64,000 nucleotides of DNA from Athripsodes cinereus (GCA_947579605.1 OX388318.1:12400001-12464000), one strand, 5' to 3'; shown: positions 1 to 10,136, counted from the first letter of the stretch. The notes: generated by a model not told the origin, from the sequence alone. Numbers and translations are program-made.

Positions 1-247
1 CGGAACGCCATATAGATCTATCCTTACATACTTCTTTCGCTTCCTCTACATTCATCCATTTTCTCATACATGTACGCTGATTCCTCTTACTTAACACGCG
101 ACCGTCCTTGAGAATTTGATCCACGTGGTCAAGCCACGTAGTTCTTGGACGTCCGCGCTTTCTCACACCCCCTCTTTCAGATAAATACACCCTCTTCGTT
201 AATCTTACATCATCCATTCGCTCCACATGACCAAACCATCTCAATTA
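1..247 (-). mobile_element. LINE-A 3' coding fragment (antisense, cut by window edge)
   Basis: On the minus strand this matches the last ~80 codons of the LINE-A copy at 1864-3129, collinear with about 3069 down to 2825. It includes the stretch read there as WFGHVER, GRPRTTWLDH and QILKDGR. The element's 3' end lies beyond base 1. Homology stops near 247, so the copy is 5'-truncated there. The frame is not intact. It is a retrotransposon remnant with no independent function. Confidence 0.9.
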
Positions 248-307
248 CACTTTTCCTTAATATTTTATATTGTGCACTTATTAAGTTTTATATCAAATGC
301 ATATTTA

Positions 308-440
308 ACATTTGGGTACTACAATTCAGCAATGAGACATGAATACCTATCCTGTACATCTTATTTTCCTATGGCACGGAGAGGTTATTTGTATGTTCAT
401 TTGATACAATTAGTCATCTGGCTTCCCTTTTTCTAGGAAA
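308..440 (+). repeat. SINE-A fragment
   Basis: Matches the middle and 3' part of the SINE-A copy at 57175-57420: an AATTCAGCAATGAG block, then GGCACGGAGAGG, then a degraded CTGGCTWCCC segment. The repetitive TAG tail is missing. Confidence 0.75.
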
Positions 441-1035
441 TGTCGCAAATATAAAGACTTTTCGTGAGGATAGCCTATTCCTTTTTATGAAGTGCCCCAT
501 GGTTTCTTTTTTAGGATCCTGGATGTCCATCTGCCGGAGAACCATATAACCTGTACCCAATGCTATTTTAACTATGTTTATACCTATTCACAAATCACTC
601 GTTACGGGTGGATTGCCGGTAATAATAAAATAATACCTATATCCAACTTTTTTTTAAATGTTAAATTAATAAATCTTTAATAATATAACAAGATTTTGTG
701 GTAAGGTATTCGAACATAATACATTATATAAATATCATATTTCTCTGCTGCTCACCAACTAACTGGTCTTAACAAAAAATATTATAATTTAAAATTCTTA
801 TCACGTACGTACAGGTGGATAGGTACTTGATATATATTATAAATAATCTATTAATGTTAATATTTTACTTAAATGTATGACATTAAATATTAGGTACCAT
901 TTATTTGTAACATACCAGCTACTATAGAAAATTAAAATTTCTTCTTTATATTATTTTTAGAAACCTACCTTTGTAAATAATACTCCACGAAATCTAATAG
1001 ATAATTTAACAATACACTTGCACTTATTTATCTGT
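441..1035. other. AT-rich spacer, nothing recognised
   Basis: Short T and AT runs only. A 62-codon open frame at 492-680 has AT-driven composition and no family resemblance. Confidence 0.6.
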
Positions 1036-1120
1036 TATTATTGTTATTGGACAACATTAAAGTGTCGTTTACGTGCCAAAGCACCTCAAGGACACTATAC
1101 AATTCATCAATTCTAGGACA
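1036..1120 (-). repeat. LINE-M 3'-end repeat, copy 1
   Basis: An ~85-bp block nearly identical to 9304-9390; both carry AAAGTGTCGTTTACGTGCCA and end at CTAGGACA. Read on the minus strand it ends in an ATAATAA-type tail, which fits a LINE 3' end. The orientation is inferred from that tail only. Confidence 0.7.
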
Positions 1121-1123
1121 TTT

Positions 1124-1212
1124 ACTGTCACCCTATTTCCCACAAATGGGGTAGCCGGTAGACAAACTACATGTAATGAACATATATTACAAGTTATCTT
1201 TTCGTGGAGAAA
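1124..1212 (-). repeat. SINE-A 3' half, antisense
   Basis: Shows the diagnostic antisense block CCCACAAATGGGGTAGCC followed by a diverged ACATGTAATGAACATATA spacer and CTTTTCGTGG. It abuts the LINE-M repeat directly. Confidence 0.75.
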
Positions 1213-1854
1213 AAAATAAGGCTTTCAGGTTGGGTGGCATCCCTTATCGCTGATTTGACGACGTTATATATCATACATTATGATGTATTATGAACCTTAT
1301 ACCTACGTGTTTCACGACATTCGAAAATTTACAGAAGAGATTTGTTAAATTCCTATGTAGAAATACCTAATAATATTATAAACACTCATGAAGGTACATA
1401 ATAATTTGCTTCGACTCTCCGAGGAATGTTCGTTAACAGCATTATACTGCCATCTATCCGAGAGTAGTCAAAGCTTCCAATCGACTTTGACTCGAACCAT
1501 TGAATTTGTATACATTGTATACAATATTAGGTCCAATATAATACATTATACAATATATTAATCACCAATAAGGATTTATTATTGAAATGTGGGTCAGTAA
1601 ATATGATGCGAATGAGGTTTTTTATTTACTTTGGTGTAACCATCGAATAATTTAATTCAATCTAGTTGAACCTCGCGTCAGTCTTGATAATTTATGGTTG
1701 TTGCTCGCACTTTATCAATTGGTTCAAATTTTCAATTCATAGTTTTGACATTCTCAACACTCAAAAAACCCAAAATCACTTTATTAAAAAAAGGTAGTTT
1801 CATCGTTTATATTTATGTATCGGATTAAGGGCGTAGTTCATAATTTTGCCAATC
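1213..1854. other. AT-rich spacer, nothing recognised
   Basis: Contains locally repeated TATACAATAT words around 1510-1560 but no coding signal or repeat match within the window. Confidence 0.6.
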
Positions 1855-1866
1855 TTAACGTGTAGG

Positions 1867-2403
1867 GATGCGCAAGGAGCTTTTTTGAATGGCAGAGGGT
1901 GCACCGATCAGATCTTCTCCCTGCGAATGGTTATAGAGAAGTTTCTGGGTAAACACCAGAGGCTTTTTTGTGCGTTCGTGGATCTGGAGAAAGCATATGA
2001 TCGAGTGGACCGGGAAAGGTTGTGGCGCGTGTTGTCGGAGTATGGGGTGAGCAGCCGGTTGATCCGCGCAATATCTTCACTTTACGTGGGAAGCTCTGCT
2101 TGCGTGAGGGTGAATAACACTCTCTCGGAGTGGTTTGTCCTCACCAAGGGAGTGAAGCAAGGTTGTGTCATGTCTCCGTGGCTGTTCAACCTATTCTTCG
2201 ACTACTGTATGCGACCTGTGAAAGAGATGGATGTTGGTGTCGGGCTGAATGGGTTTCGGGTGAATGCATTGATGTACGCAGATGATTTGGTGTTAATGGC
2301 TGAGAGTGAAAGGGACTTACAAGAGATTGTTACGTGTGTGTATGATAGTTGCAATTTGAATGGTTTGAAAATGAACGTTATAGACGAAAGTTCTTGTTTT
2401 TGA
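1867..2403 (+). pseudogene. LINE-A reverse transcriptase, catalytic part (frameshifted)
   Basis: The frame encodes the fingers and palm of a LINE reverse transcriptase: GAFLNGRGCTDQIF, the first catalytic aspartate in FVDLEKAYD, the KGVKQGC block and the YADDLVLM catalytic box (YADD about residue 144 of the open stretch). There is no initiation codon of its own; the element is 5'-truncated at 1864. The frame runs into a TGA at 2401-2403. Comparison with the following reading frame places a small indel at about 2370-2395, after LNGLKMNV. It could make cDNA only if the frame were intact and the N-terminal part present, so it is dead. Confidence 0.9.
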
Positions 2404-3103
2404 AAGAGAGAATGAAAAAACGATTTGCGAGATTAAAGTTGGTGACGAATGTTTGGAGCAAGTAAGTGAGTATGTATATTTGGGAAGTATGTTTACGAGG
2501 GATGGAAGATGCGATAGGGACATTGAAAGAAGGAAAGTGGCCGGTGCTAGAGTAAACGGTGCACTTCGACCCATTGTCAGCAATGACAATGTGTCGAACA
2601 TGGCTAAAATGCTGGTGCACAATACCATTCTGGTACCGTCACTTACGTATGCAAGCGAGACATGGACGTGGTTGAAGAAGGACGAAAGTGGAATAAATGC
2701 ACTGGAAATGCGATCGTTGAGAAGAATGGTTGGTAAAACGCTGCGTGATAGAGTGAAGAATGAGGATATTAGAAGAATGAGCGGATACAAGAAGACTGTT
2801 GTGGACAGAATGCGTGTAAATAAATTGAGATGGTTTGGTCATGTGGAACGAATGAAAGAGGAAAGAATGACAAAGAGGATATACTTATCTGAAAGAAAGG
2901 GTGTGAGGAAACGCGGGCGTCCGAGAACCACGTGGCTTGATCACGTGGATCAAATTCTCAAGGACGGCCGCGTGTTGAGTAAGAGGAACCGACGTGCGTG
3001 TATGAGGAACTGTATGAATGTGGAGGAAGCGAAGGAAGTGTGTAAAGATAGATCTGTTTGGCGTTCCGTTCTCTCTGCCTACCCCACTTGGGACACGGCG
3101 TGA
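2393..3103 (+). pseudogene. LINE-A reverse transcriptase, thumb and C-terminal domain
   Basis: Continues the same protein one frame over. It carries the VSEYVYLGSMFTRDG block that follows the YADD palm in LINE RTs, LTYASETWTWLKKDES, LRWFGHVERM, then the basic KRGRPRTTWLDHVD C-terminal motif common in arthropod LINEs, ending VWRSVLSAYPTW before TGA at 3101-3103. Uninterrupted for over 200 codons, so the copy is fairly young or its only serious lesion is the upstream frameshift. Its terminal codons are also the sequence shared with the SINE-A tail. Confidence 0.9.
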
Positions 3104-3138
3104 GGGTATAGTATAGTATAGTAGTATAGTTAACGTGT

Positions 3139-3780
3139 GAAACGATTCCTTCGTTTGAACGAGTCGAGCTATCATTCTAAAGGGCAAAATTACTTATCTG
3201 AAAAAAAAATGTAAAGGGCAAAATATAGTTAATTAAACTCCTAACAGTACCTACTTTCACACACCAGGTCCATATATATTGTTATTATCATATTACTCTA
3301 AATAAAAGTAATATATGAAAACATTTTCTCTAATCTCTTCCTTTCGTTGCATGCACCGCATGGAGGCAACATTCCTAGTACGTACTCCTACTACGTAATA
3401 ATATTTTAGATATTTTATGAACGAACCTAAGAGAGAAACAAAAAAAAATATGGAACACGGTATAACCAAGAGGTGGTACGGTGCAAGTGTTAAGTAGTGC
3501 AACAGATGCTGTTTATACTGTTGTATGAAGGAAATACTACTTGCAATATGGGATCTTAACATAATATTATTTGTTGCGAGCTACTTGAACAAAATGTCTC
3601 ACAGCAAAAAACCTAGGCTATCGACAATTAACCATCTCAATGTCATTTTTAAGATGAATCTGTTTTTTTTTTGTAAATCCATATAGATAAAACCAAAACA
3701 AAACTATAAGAGTTAGCAAAACACTTGTTTTTTGAAGTTGAAGAAGTTTCACAATGAGAAAATTCGAATTATTCTTTTTA
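3139..3780. other. AT-rich spacer with a small partial duplication
   Basis: A short word (AAAGGGCAAAAT, preceded or followed by CTTATCTGAAAA) occurs twice within about 3178-3227, probably slippage. An 89-codon antisense frame at 3293-3562 shows no recognisable motif. Confidence 0.55.
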
Positions 3781-3850
3781 TAGCTTAGTGTGAAAGGTGT
3801 ATAAGGATGTATTTGGGTTTATAACAAACCCAGATATATCTTTTTCAACA
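3781..3850 (+). repeat. SINE-B 3' fragment
   Basis: Shares GTGAAAGGTGTATAAGG and the hairpin-forming TGGGTTTATAACAAACCCA with the copy at 26463-26655. The tRNA-like head is absent. Confidence 0.8.
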
Positions 3851-4146
3851 AAAAAAAACTCATGGAGATAAAATAGCATTTCTCAACACTATTGCTCGAA
3901 TTATTTTACCATTCAACGCAAGTATATTTGATGAACCTAAATAGGTACATCTTGTGAAAAGGTTGAATGCACATTGAAGAATGTATTAGTTCGCCAGATT
4001 TTAGTTGATAGGTAGGATCTCATCATATCTGAGTAAACCTATATTTACGTTAACAAGTAACTACCTAAATTAAGTGTGAAATGTATCTTGGTTTTTAATT
4101 TGTAACTTTTTTGTAAAAAGGCATTGGCCGCTAATTTAATAAATAA

Positions 4147-5986
4147 CTTTCGCCGTACTAAAATGTGTAGCCAGTACACATGCTTCTGTTTATAATTAAT
4201 ATTTCAATAAGTACAATAAATAGAAGGTCAAGATTCTAGGTAATCCTCAGTCATATATTTACGCATCGAACTAAAAAATTATATTGACAATAATTGGAAC
4301 TTATTGACTATTTCAAAGACATTTTTTGGAGAATGGAAATAAAATTACAAACACAAACAAAATATCTTACTAATACAATCAAATGCGCGATGTATTAATA
4401 CTGTATCTCACGTGTCTTCGACTGCTCGTACTCGGCTGTTGTCGTTAGATAGTGAATACTATTTACGTCTCGCTCTCGCGAACTGTGCTGTGGAATGACT
4501 ATGCGAAATAGCACTAAGTCGTGTTTTATCAATAGAGATATATTATTTTACTTCCGAAGTTAAACTTAAATCCAGAGGTTTCAAAGTGATTTATTATTTC
4601 CGTTCCATAATAATTTCAATAATTATAACTAGGTAGGTATTCATTTTACATTATTCTAAATACCAACTTTTCATATTATTGTATCATAAGAGGGAAAGGT
4701 GTATATCATATAACGTTACTTTTCAGTTCATTTCTTTGTGAGGGCACTTTATTTATGGATTTATTAGCGATTTATTTATAAATATTATTATATAAACATT
4801 TAAAATAAATATTATTATGTAGGTAAACATTTCAAATAAATATTATTATCTACAATTAAAATAAACATAAACGTAATAATATTATTTTTTACGTGGCGGC
4901 GGAATGGCCAACCACACTTCTCAGTATTATACAACCAGATAAGTCTCCATATTATCAGTATCAGTCATGATCATACAAAAACTTAACAGTCTAATGCCGC
5001 GAAAAATTTACCAATCCAGATATACAGGATATCAAAGTATTAGGCTCAAAACACAGGTTCAAATACCAGCATCGTGCCTGAAATATCTGCGTTCAAATTT
5101 TTTTTACAATATTCCATGTATTTAATATTATAATAGATTTTTGAATTTTAATATATAAATTTACCGGTCTAATTTAAGTCTAATTTTTGAGTTAAATTAT
5201 ATCCAGAATCATTAATTGTGAAATAAAAAAATTATTTAAGAGTTAATAAAAGTGCGGATTCTTCGAGAGACATTTGGAACTAAGTTATAAAATTATTTAT
5301 CTTATTGTATCTATTACTGCTTATAACTTTTACGGTTAAAATGATTTTTAATTTTATCTATTTTCTGTAAATCATTTTTTTATCTGTAAGTTTGTAAGTT
5401 GCCTGTTCTTTTTTTTGAACTGTTGTATGGACTATTATATGTGCTGGTTATACTTTAATTTTTCATTTACTTTGATTATAATCTTGATATGAGTACATAC
5501 ATATATTTTGTCTTAGCTAAATCCTAGAACAGGTTGGATAATCCATTTTCTATGCATTGATTGTCTTTATAATTGTGTAACAATAAATAAATTAATTAAA
5601 TAACATATTAAATAGTTTGCAACCACTGCAGTTTACGCAAATGTATGTCGGACCATCGGCCGATGATTGCCGATGAATGCCGATTGCACAATGCGTCGCT
5701 ATGCGTGCGGTCAGCCGTCAGTTGGCCTTCGCTATTCATAATGAGTTGTCTTCTCGCTAGGTTCATGAGCGCTAGACAATGTTATTTTTTCACGTTTTCA
5801 GCAATAATTTATATATTTTTATGATTTCCTATTACAATACACATATACAATACTTTACTTATAACTGTCCGAATGGTTTGGCTATGATTATTCCTATTTT
5901 TTCTATCTTAAACAGCTTATTTGAAAATGTGTAGTCACTACACATGTTAGGAGCGCGCGTAGGTTTTTTATTTCAGTAAGGCGAAG
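4147..5986. mobile_element. Possible long non-coding element with inverted termini
   Basis: The left edge at 4149 reads TTCGCCGTACTAAA followed at 4163-4181 by the near-palindrome ATGTGTAGCCAGTACACAT. The right edge, read inward on the minus strand from 5986, starts TTCGCCTTACTGAAA and, after ~25 extra bases, reaches ATGTGTAGTGACTACACAT (5927-5945). So both ends carry the same two modules in inverted order, 1.84 kb apart. No open frame lies between, and there is no clear TSD. Inside are two less AT-rich patches, about 4400-4510 and 5640-5790. It could be a decayed non-autonomous DNA transposon or two unrelated hairpins; I lean only moderately to the first. Confidence 0.4.
5652..5690. repeat. 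GCCGATG iterations with a 12-bp palindrome
   Basis: CATCGGCCGATG is a perfect palindrome followed by ATTGCCGATGAATGCCGATTG, giving three spaced copies of GCCGAT. It stands out in GC content from its surroundings. Confidence 0.6.
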
Positions 5987-6701
5987 GATAAACAAATAAA
6001 ATTTCCCACAATTTGAGTAAATACAATGTTATCATGTACGAAATGATTCACTGTGTGTCCTAATGAATTCAGTTTCACTGACCATATCCATTTCAATAAC
6101 CTATCACCAAATAGTTGTCATTTTGAATAGCTTAGGTTCTTTGCACAAATTTATGTTATGTCACATAGCCTATGACATTAAATACACTTTCTTTGTACTG
6201 TATTTAGGTAGTTTATACTATTTGTATATAAAAGGGAGTACATATATTATCAAGTTTAAGAAATACCTCCAATGCATCTTGTATAATATATATTATTTAT
6301 TTACACCTAGTTATAAATTATCTCGTGTTTTATAAAATGAGATTGCTCCTTCTTACTACCTATCATTTTTTCTACGTGTTATTATTTCCTGTAGAAGAAT
6401 TTTAGAAAATTCTGAAAGGACCACATCTATTATGACAAAGTTCTAAATAGAAACGAAGGAGAAAAGCTCAGGACCATTTCAGAAAAACGCGCCAGATGGA
6501 TTTGACCCAAAATGCGTCACAAAAATCTTCTACAAGAAATAATTACAACCATGCTTAGGTATTCATTTTTCCCAAGTAGTTCTCAGCAAAAACATGAATC
6601 CCACTCTTTTCTGCAAATAAGGGTGTACTAAAAAATGTAGTGGATGTTAAAACATCACGTACATATATGACATTGATAACATCTTGAATTCATCAATAAG
6701 G
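5987..6701. other. AT-rich spacer, nothing recognised
   Basis: Includes a 90-codon frame (6063-6335) rich in Ile, Tyr and Leu. It has no family motif and looks like a chance frame in AT-rich DNA. Confidence 0.55.
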
Positions 6702-6883
6702 TACACTGAGAAAAATACTCACAACGAATCATTGGTACGTATTGTAAATTTACCAACAATTTGTTTGCGAAAAGTTAATATTATAGATTCGTACTAATGA
6801 ATCGTTTGTACTATCTCTGGTCCTAATCTGATAGTACGTAACAATGATTCGTTGTGAAATTTCGTTAGTATTTTCTCAGTGTA
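6702..6883. mobile_element. Tc1/mariner-type MITE, 182 bp including TA duplications
   Basis: Flanked by TA on both sides; the left end reads CACTGAGAAAAATACT and the right end is its near-perfect inverse. Inverted similarity continues inward through CACAACGAATCATTG (right arm with a ~7-bp insertion) to roughly 45 bp per arm. TA target and CACTGAG-type ends are typical of Tc1/mariner-derived MITEs. It has no coding capacity and would have been moved by a transposase in trans. Confidence 0.82.
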
Positions 6884-7190
6884 TGTCATCCATTCTGAAA
6901 GTCTTGTTTTATGATACGGAGAGGATGTTTCTTTTATATATTACTTGTTATGATGAATCACTTGTTACCCTACTTGCAGAGGAGGCCGTGGTTGGATAGA
7001 CAAATAAATACCTGTTGGTCAGGATAAGTTTGAATTTGTTAAATTTTTGTACCAGTAAAAGAACTGTGACGTCACATTCATGTGGGGCGTCTAAAATTTA
7101 AAACATCTTCGTCCCAGGTGCTTTATCATTTTCAAATTCTTTAACCAGTTTCATATTTCACATTTCAAGTTATATATACATATTATTGTA
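6884..7190. other. Spacer, nothing recognised
   Basis: Unique-looking sequence between two candidate MITEs. Confidence 0.5.
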
Positions 7191-7391
7191 AGGATTGTAA
7201 CGGATAATCGCATCCGTATCCGCATAATATCCGCTTGAATTTAGACATAGGTACGCTTCCGTATTCGCAACTTTTAATTTAAGAGATCTGCATCCGCAAC
7301 CACAACCTCAAAAATTAAAAATCCGCATTCTCATAACAGTGTCACTCCAGATCCGTATCCGTGTCCGCAGAGTGACATTCATTACAACCCT
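7191..7391. mobile_element. hAT-like MITE candidate with ATCCGY iterations
   Basis: Ends AGGATTGTAA (7191-7200) and TTACAACCCT (7382-7391) form a 10-bp inverted repeat with one mismatch. The body carries repeated ATCCGY/ATCCGC words on both sides of an AT-rich middle. The end sequence resembles hAT termini, but I see no 8-bp TSD, so the class is tentative. Confidence 0.45.
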
Positions 7392-7439
7392 AAGTCATAT
7401 ATCACCTTCTATTTGGTATAGTAAGAAAATATTACTGAG

Positions 7440-7500
7440 GACTTCAATTTTTTGAAAATGGTGAAAGCATGCTCACCAAAAGCTCGAAACATCAGCAACA
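7440..7500 (+). repeat. Penelope-like terminal fragment with decayed hammerhead core
   Basis: Positions 7452-7485 read UUGAAAA, then stem II GGUGA (7460-7464) / UCACC (7473-7477), then AAAA, GC, UC. This follows the hammerhead order CUGANGA, stem II, GAAA, short helix III, NUH, with core substitutions. Phrases like GCTCGAAACAT are usual at Penelope-like element ends. Presumed inactive. Confidence 0.45.
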
Positions 7501-8345
7501 ATTACACGGAGATCCCAATAACCAGACACCATAAATTATGGACTTTATCAACATTTTTTTCACGTAATACATAGGATTATCATAATAACTGCAGGTAGGT
7601 ACCACAGAATTTTGTAATTTTACCTTTGTGATAATAGTAATAATAATGATATCATGAAATACCTTACATACAAATTAATATAATAAAATCTATGAAAAAA
7701 TATTTTCATTATTAACAAAACAAAAAAGGGTTAGTAATAATCTGCTTTATAAACATTCTGAGCTGGTGAATATTATTTGTACGAAGGTATTTAGCTATTA
7801 CATATATATATTATGGTATTATATTTTGTGGGTAGGTATTGTATATGTATATATTATACTAGATACTATTTCACCAGCTCTACGTTAGTAAAAATTATTA
7901 ACACTAGCTTTTATCCCTGGTGTTACAGAGTATAATGAATGTGTGTCCAAAATAATCATGTAACATACTAGGTAGGTTATGAAATGAAAATTATTCTTTT
8001 TTTATTCACATCATAGCTTTCATTTATTACGCATGTACCTAATTATAAATAACCAAAATTTTACTGGTTTTCTTATCGATAGGTATGATAAGTTTCATTT
8101 TAATGAAATATTGAAATAAATTATTATTTGGTCTACAAATATTTTCATTATTAGATATAACATAGAAATTAGTTAAAAAAAACATGCGGTATAATATAAA
8201 AAGTCACTTATATTGGTTTATGTAAGGTGAGTAATTTAAAACACAATTTAAATTAAACAAACAAAAAAAAAAACACTCGATTTATATTTATATTAAAATA
8301 ATTTAGTAAAAAAGACAATAACTTTCACTGAAGGTATAAATTTTA
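7501..8345. other. AT-rich spacer, nothing recognised
   Basis: Contains poly-A at about 8258-8274 and several near-duplicate TAATAATAT words; no open frame of note. Confidence 0.55.
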
Positions 8346-8349
8346 TTTT

Positions 8350-8388
8350 GGTAGAGGCCTTTCGGACTTAGTCCATCTTCAGTGCCGT
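8350..8388 (-). ncRNA. Hammerhead ribozyme-like motif (Penelope-like element end)
   Basis: On the minus strand (8382 to 8354) the order is CTGAAGA, T, stem II GGAC-TAA-GTCC, GAAA, GGCC, TC. This matches the hammerhead core CUGANGA / stem II / GAAA / helix III / NUH, with a loopless palindromic helix III (GG/CC) as in the minimal hammerheads known from Penelope-like retroelements. Bases before CTGAAGA (GGCA) can partly pair with those after the cleavage site (TACC), giving a weak helix I. A loopless helix III implies activity only as a dimer. No reverse transcriptase or GIY-YIG domain is visible nearby, so this is an isolated end. The core fit is by eye. Confidence 0.6.
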
Positions 8389-8399
8389 TCATTCGATTT

Positions 8400-9303
8400 C
8401 TGTCACTTGACTAGGGTAGGCATCGCTTTATCTCTCCATTTCTAAAATAAATAAATAAAAAAACAATGATCGATATTTGCTTATTTATCGCGCTAAAATA
8501 GAGAGCTCCGTGACTTCCATATTATGCACATTTATGTATTGTGACTATATCAAAATTTCAATAAAAGGAGGAGAATACGATCGATGAGAATTTGTGTAGA
8601 AGGTATTTTTTCTCTCAATAAATATATACGAATTACTTCTAATATCATGTACCTAGGTACGAGTTTGTACAAAGCATGTATGTAATTATTGATTATAAGG
8701 GTATTTGCGTTGTATGTAAAATAGTGAATAAGGTAAACTCTTTTACGTACATTAACAAACTGTGGAGTACGAGTATTTCACAATGCAACCAAGTGCAAAG
8801 TGATGGCGTTTTTGCCAAGAATCTTATATCTCTTGCAATTTAGGTAAGTGTATGTTGGAGATGCAAGAAACTAATATTTCGTCGTTGCATATTCAAAAAG
8901 AGACATGTGCGCTCATTTTTATTTGGGCATACTCTTTTAAAACTATTTATTAAGGCATAAAAATTGTAGTTTGGACTTTTTATTGGCATGTGATATTATT
9001 CTTTAAGTATTGAATTTTAATATTTGATACTAAGAATGACTTTATAAAATGGTTATGATGTCGTTATAAGCAGTTTATTCTAGAAATGTCAAAACATTTA
9101 TGAATTCACATATCCCTTTTTGAATATACAACGACGATTTGCTACTATACAATGAACATAATTATACGCAACCTAATAATAATATCTACTAAAACTGTAT
9201 AGAAGCATTGTAAAAAAAGATCATGATGTATGTATTATTAGTCTCTTGAATTCATCCTTTTTAGAAAATTCCATATACTAATTTGACATGTCACCTAATT
9301 ACA
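8400..9303. other. AT-rich spacer, nothing recognised
   Basis: One short AAATAAATAAATAAAA stretch near 8442-8460 could be the tail of the adjacent Penelope-like fragment. Otherwise featureless. Confidence 0.5.
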
Positions 9304-9390
9304 TTATCATTATAATTGGACAATATTAAAGTGTCGTTTACGTGCCAAATCACCTCAAGGACACTGTACAATTCATCAATTCTAGGACAC
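9304..9390 (-). repeat. LINE-M 3'-end repeat, copy 2
   Basis: Collinear with 1036-1120 over its whole length with few differences. What follows the shared part differs between the two sites, so CTAGGACA marks the inner truncation point of both. Confidence 0.7.
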
Positions 9391-9505
9391 GTCATATTAA
9401 AAATATAGATAAATGAGAAATCTCGGATACATAAAGGTATCCACGTCAGAAGTTCCATACTACATTGAGTTATAAATATTTTAGATACAATATGTATCCA
9501 CGGCA

Positions 9506-9572
9506 ATCATGTAAAACAGAATACAATATTTAAAGTCAAGAATGTAAAACAGAATGCAATATTTAAAAGTAA
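9506..9572. repeat. Imperfect tandem duplication, ~32-bp unit
   Basis: ATGTAAAACAGAATRCAATA followed by TTTAAA occurs twice in tandem with one substitution in the word. Local slippage. Confidence 0.75.
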
Positions 9573-9689
9573 TTAGTAAAATAAAAAGTTTTTAGGTTCC
9601 TTCTGAATGTCTTAAGATGCATTGCTGTGAAAGATTAACAAAATTGTTTTATGTTACTTATATGAAATTTGGTTGCAACTTAATTAAAC

Positions 9690-9795
9690 ACAAATACTTT
9701 TGTTTCCTCCACATTCATATACTTTCTCTTCCATGCATGTCGATTGCTTTTGCCCGATACGCGACTTTCCTTGAGAATCCGATCCACACACTACC
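9690..9795 (-). mobile_element. LINE-A remnant
   Basis: Antisense match to the C-terminal codons of LINE-A: TTTCCTCCACATTCATA and CTTGAGAATCCGATCCAC correspond to about 3035 and 2960 of the main copy. Strongly diverged and lacking both ends. Confidence 0.75.
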
Positions 9796-10136
9796 CTAAA
9801 TAATACATATTTTTTTCAAACAAATATACATAGGTACTAATCCTTTCAATTTAATTGGAAAGTACTTATACTTCATAGTATTTATTACATGTGAATTATT
9901 TGGTGATTTTTTTTTCAACATTTAAATTAACATAATAATTCGATAATAGTTTTTTTTAAATAAATTCACTTATATGAGAGAAAAACAGAACTATCTATGA
10001 AAATATTAATAAGTACATACTTAGCATTCGATTGTGCAAATATAATAATAATATTATAAACTAGTTTGTAACCCGATTTTGCTTAAGAATAAGAAATATT
10101 AACTAGGCATCTATCTATACCTTCATGCCTTGTAGA
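9796..10136. other. AT-rich spacer between two LINE-A remnants
   Basis: Contains T runs at 9908-9916 and 9949-9957. The two flanking remnants cover overlapping parts of LINE-A, so this is not simply an insertion within one copy. Confidence 0.5.

Larger units (their letters stand above)
1855..3138 (+). mobile_element. LINE-A: 5'-truncated non-LTR retrotransposon with TSD
   Basis: A 1266-bp insertion (1864-3129) bounded by the perfect 9-bp duplication TTAACGTGT at 1855-1863 and 3130-3138. It begins inside the reverse transcriptase domain, so the endonuclease and N-terminal RT are lost, as in abortive target-primed reverse transcription. After the stop at 3101-3103 only ~26 bp of TATAG-type units follow, so the 3' UTR is almost nil. 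Four more fragments are in the window (1-247, 9690-9795, 10137-10405, 38200-38406). The clade is not assigned: the RT is clearly LINE-type, but the family resembles several RTE- and CR1-like arthropod elements. Its last ~35 bp are shared with SINE-A. Confidence 0.92.

Noticed and set aside
6063..6335. 90-codon open frame
   Set aside because: Composition is that expected of AT-rich DNA, with no motif, no codon-use contrast and no neighbour that supports it.
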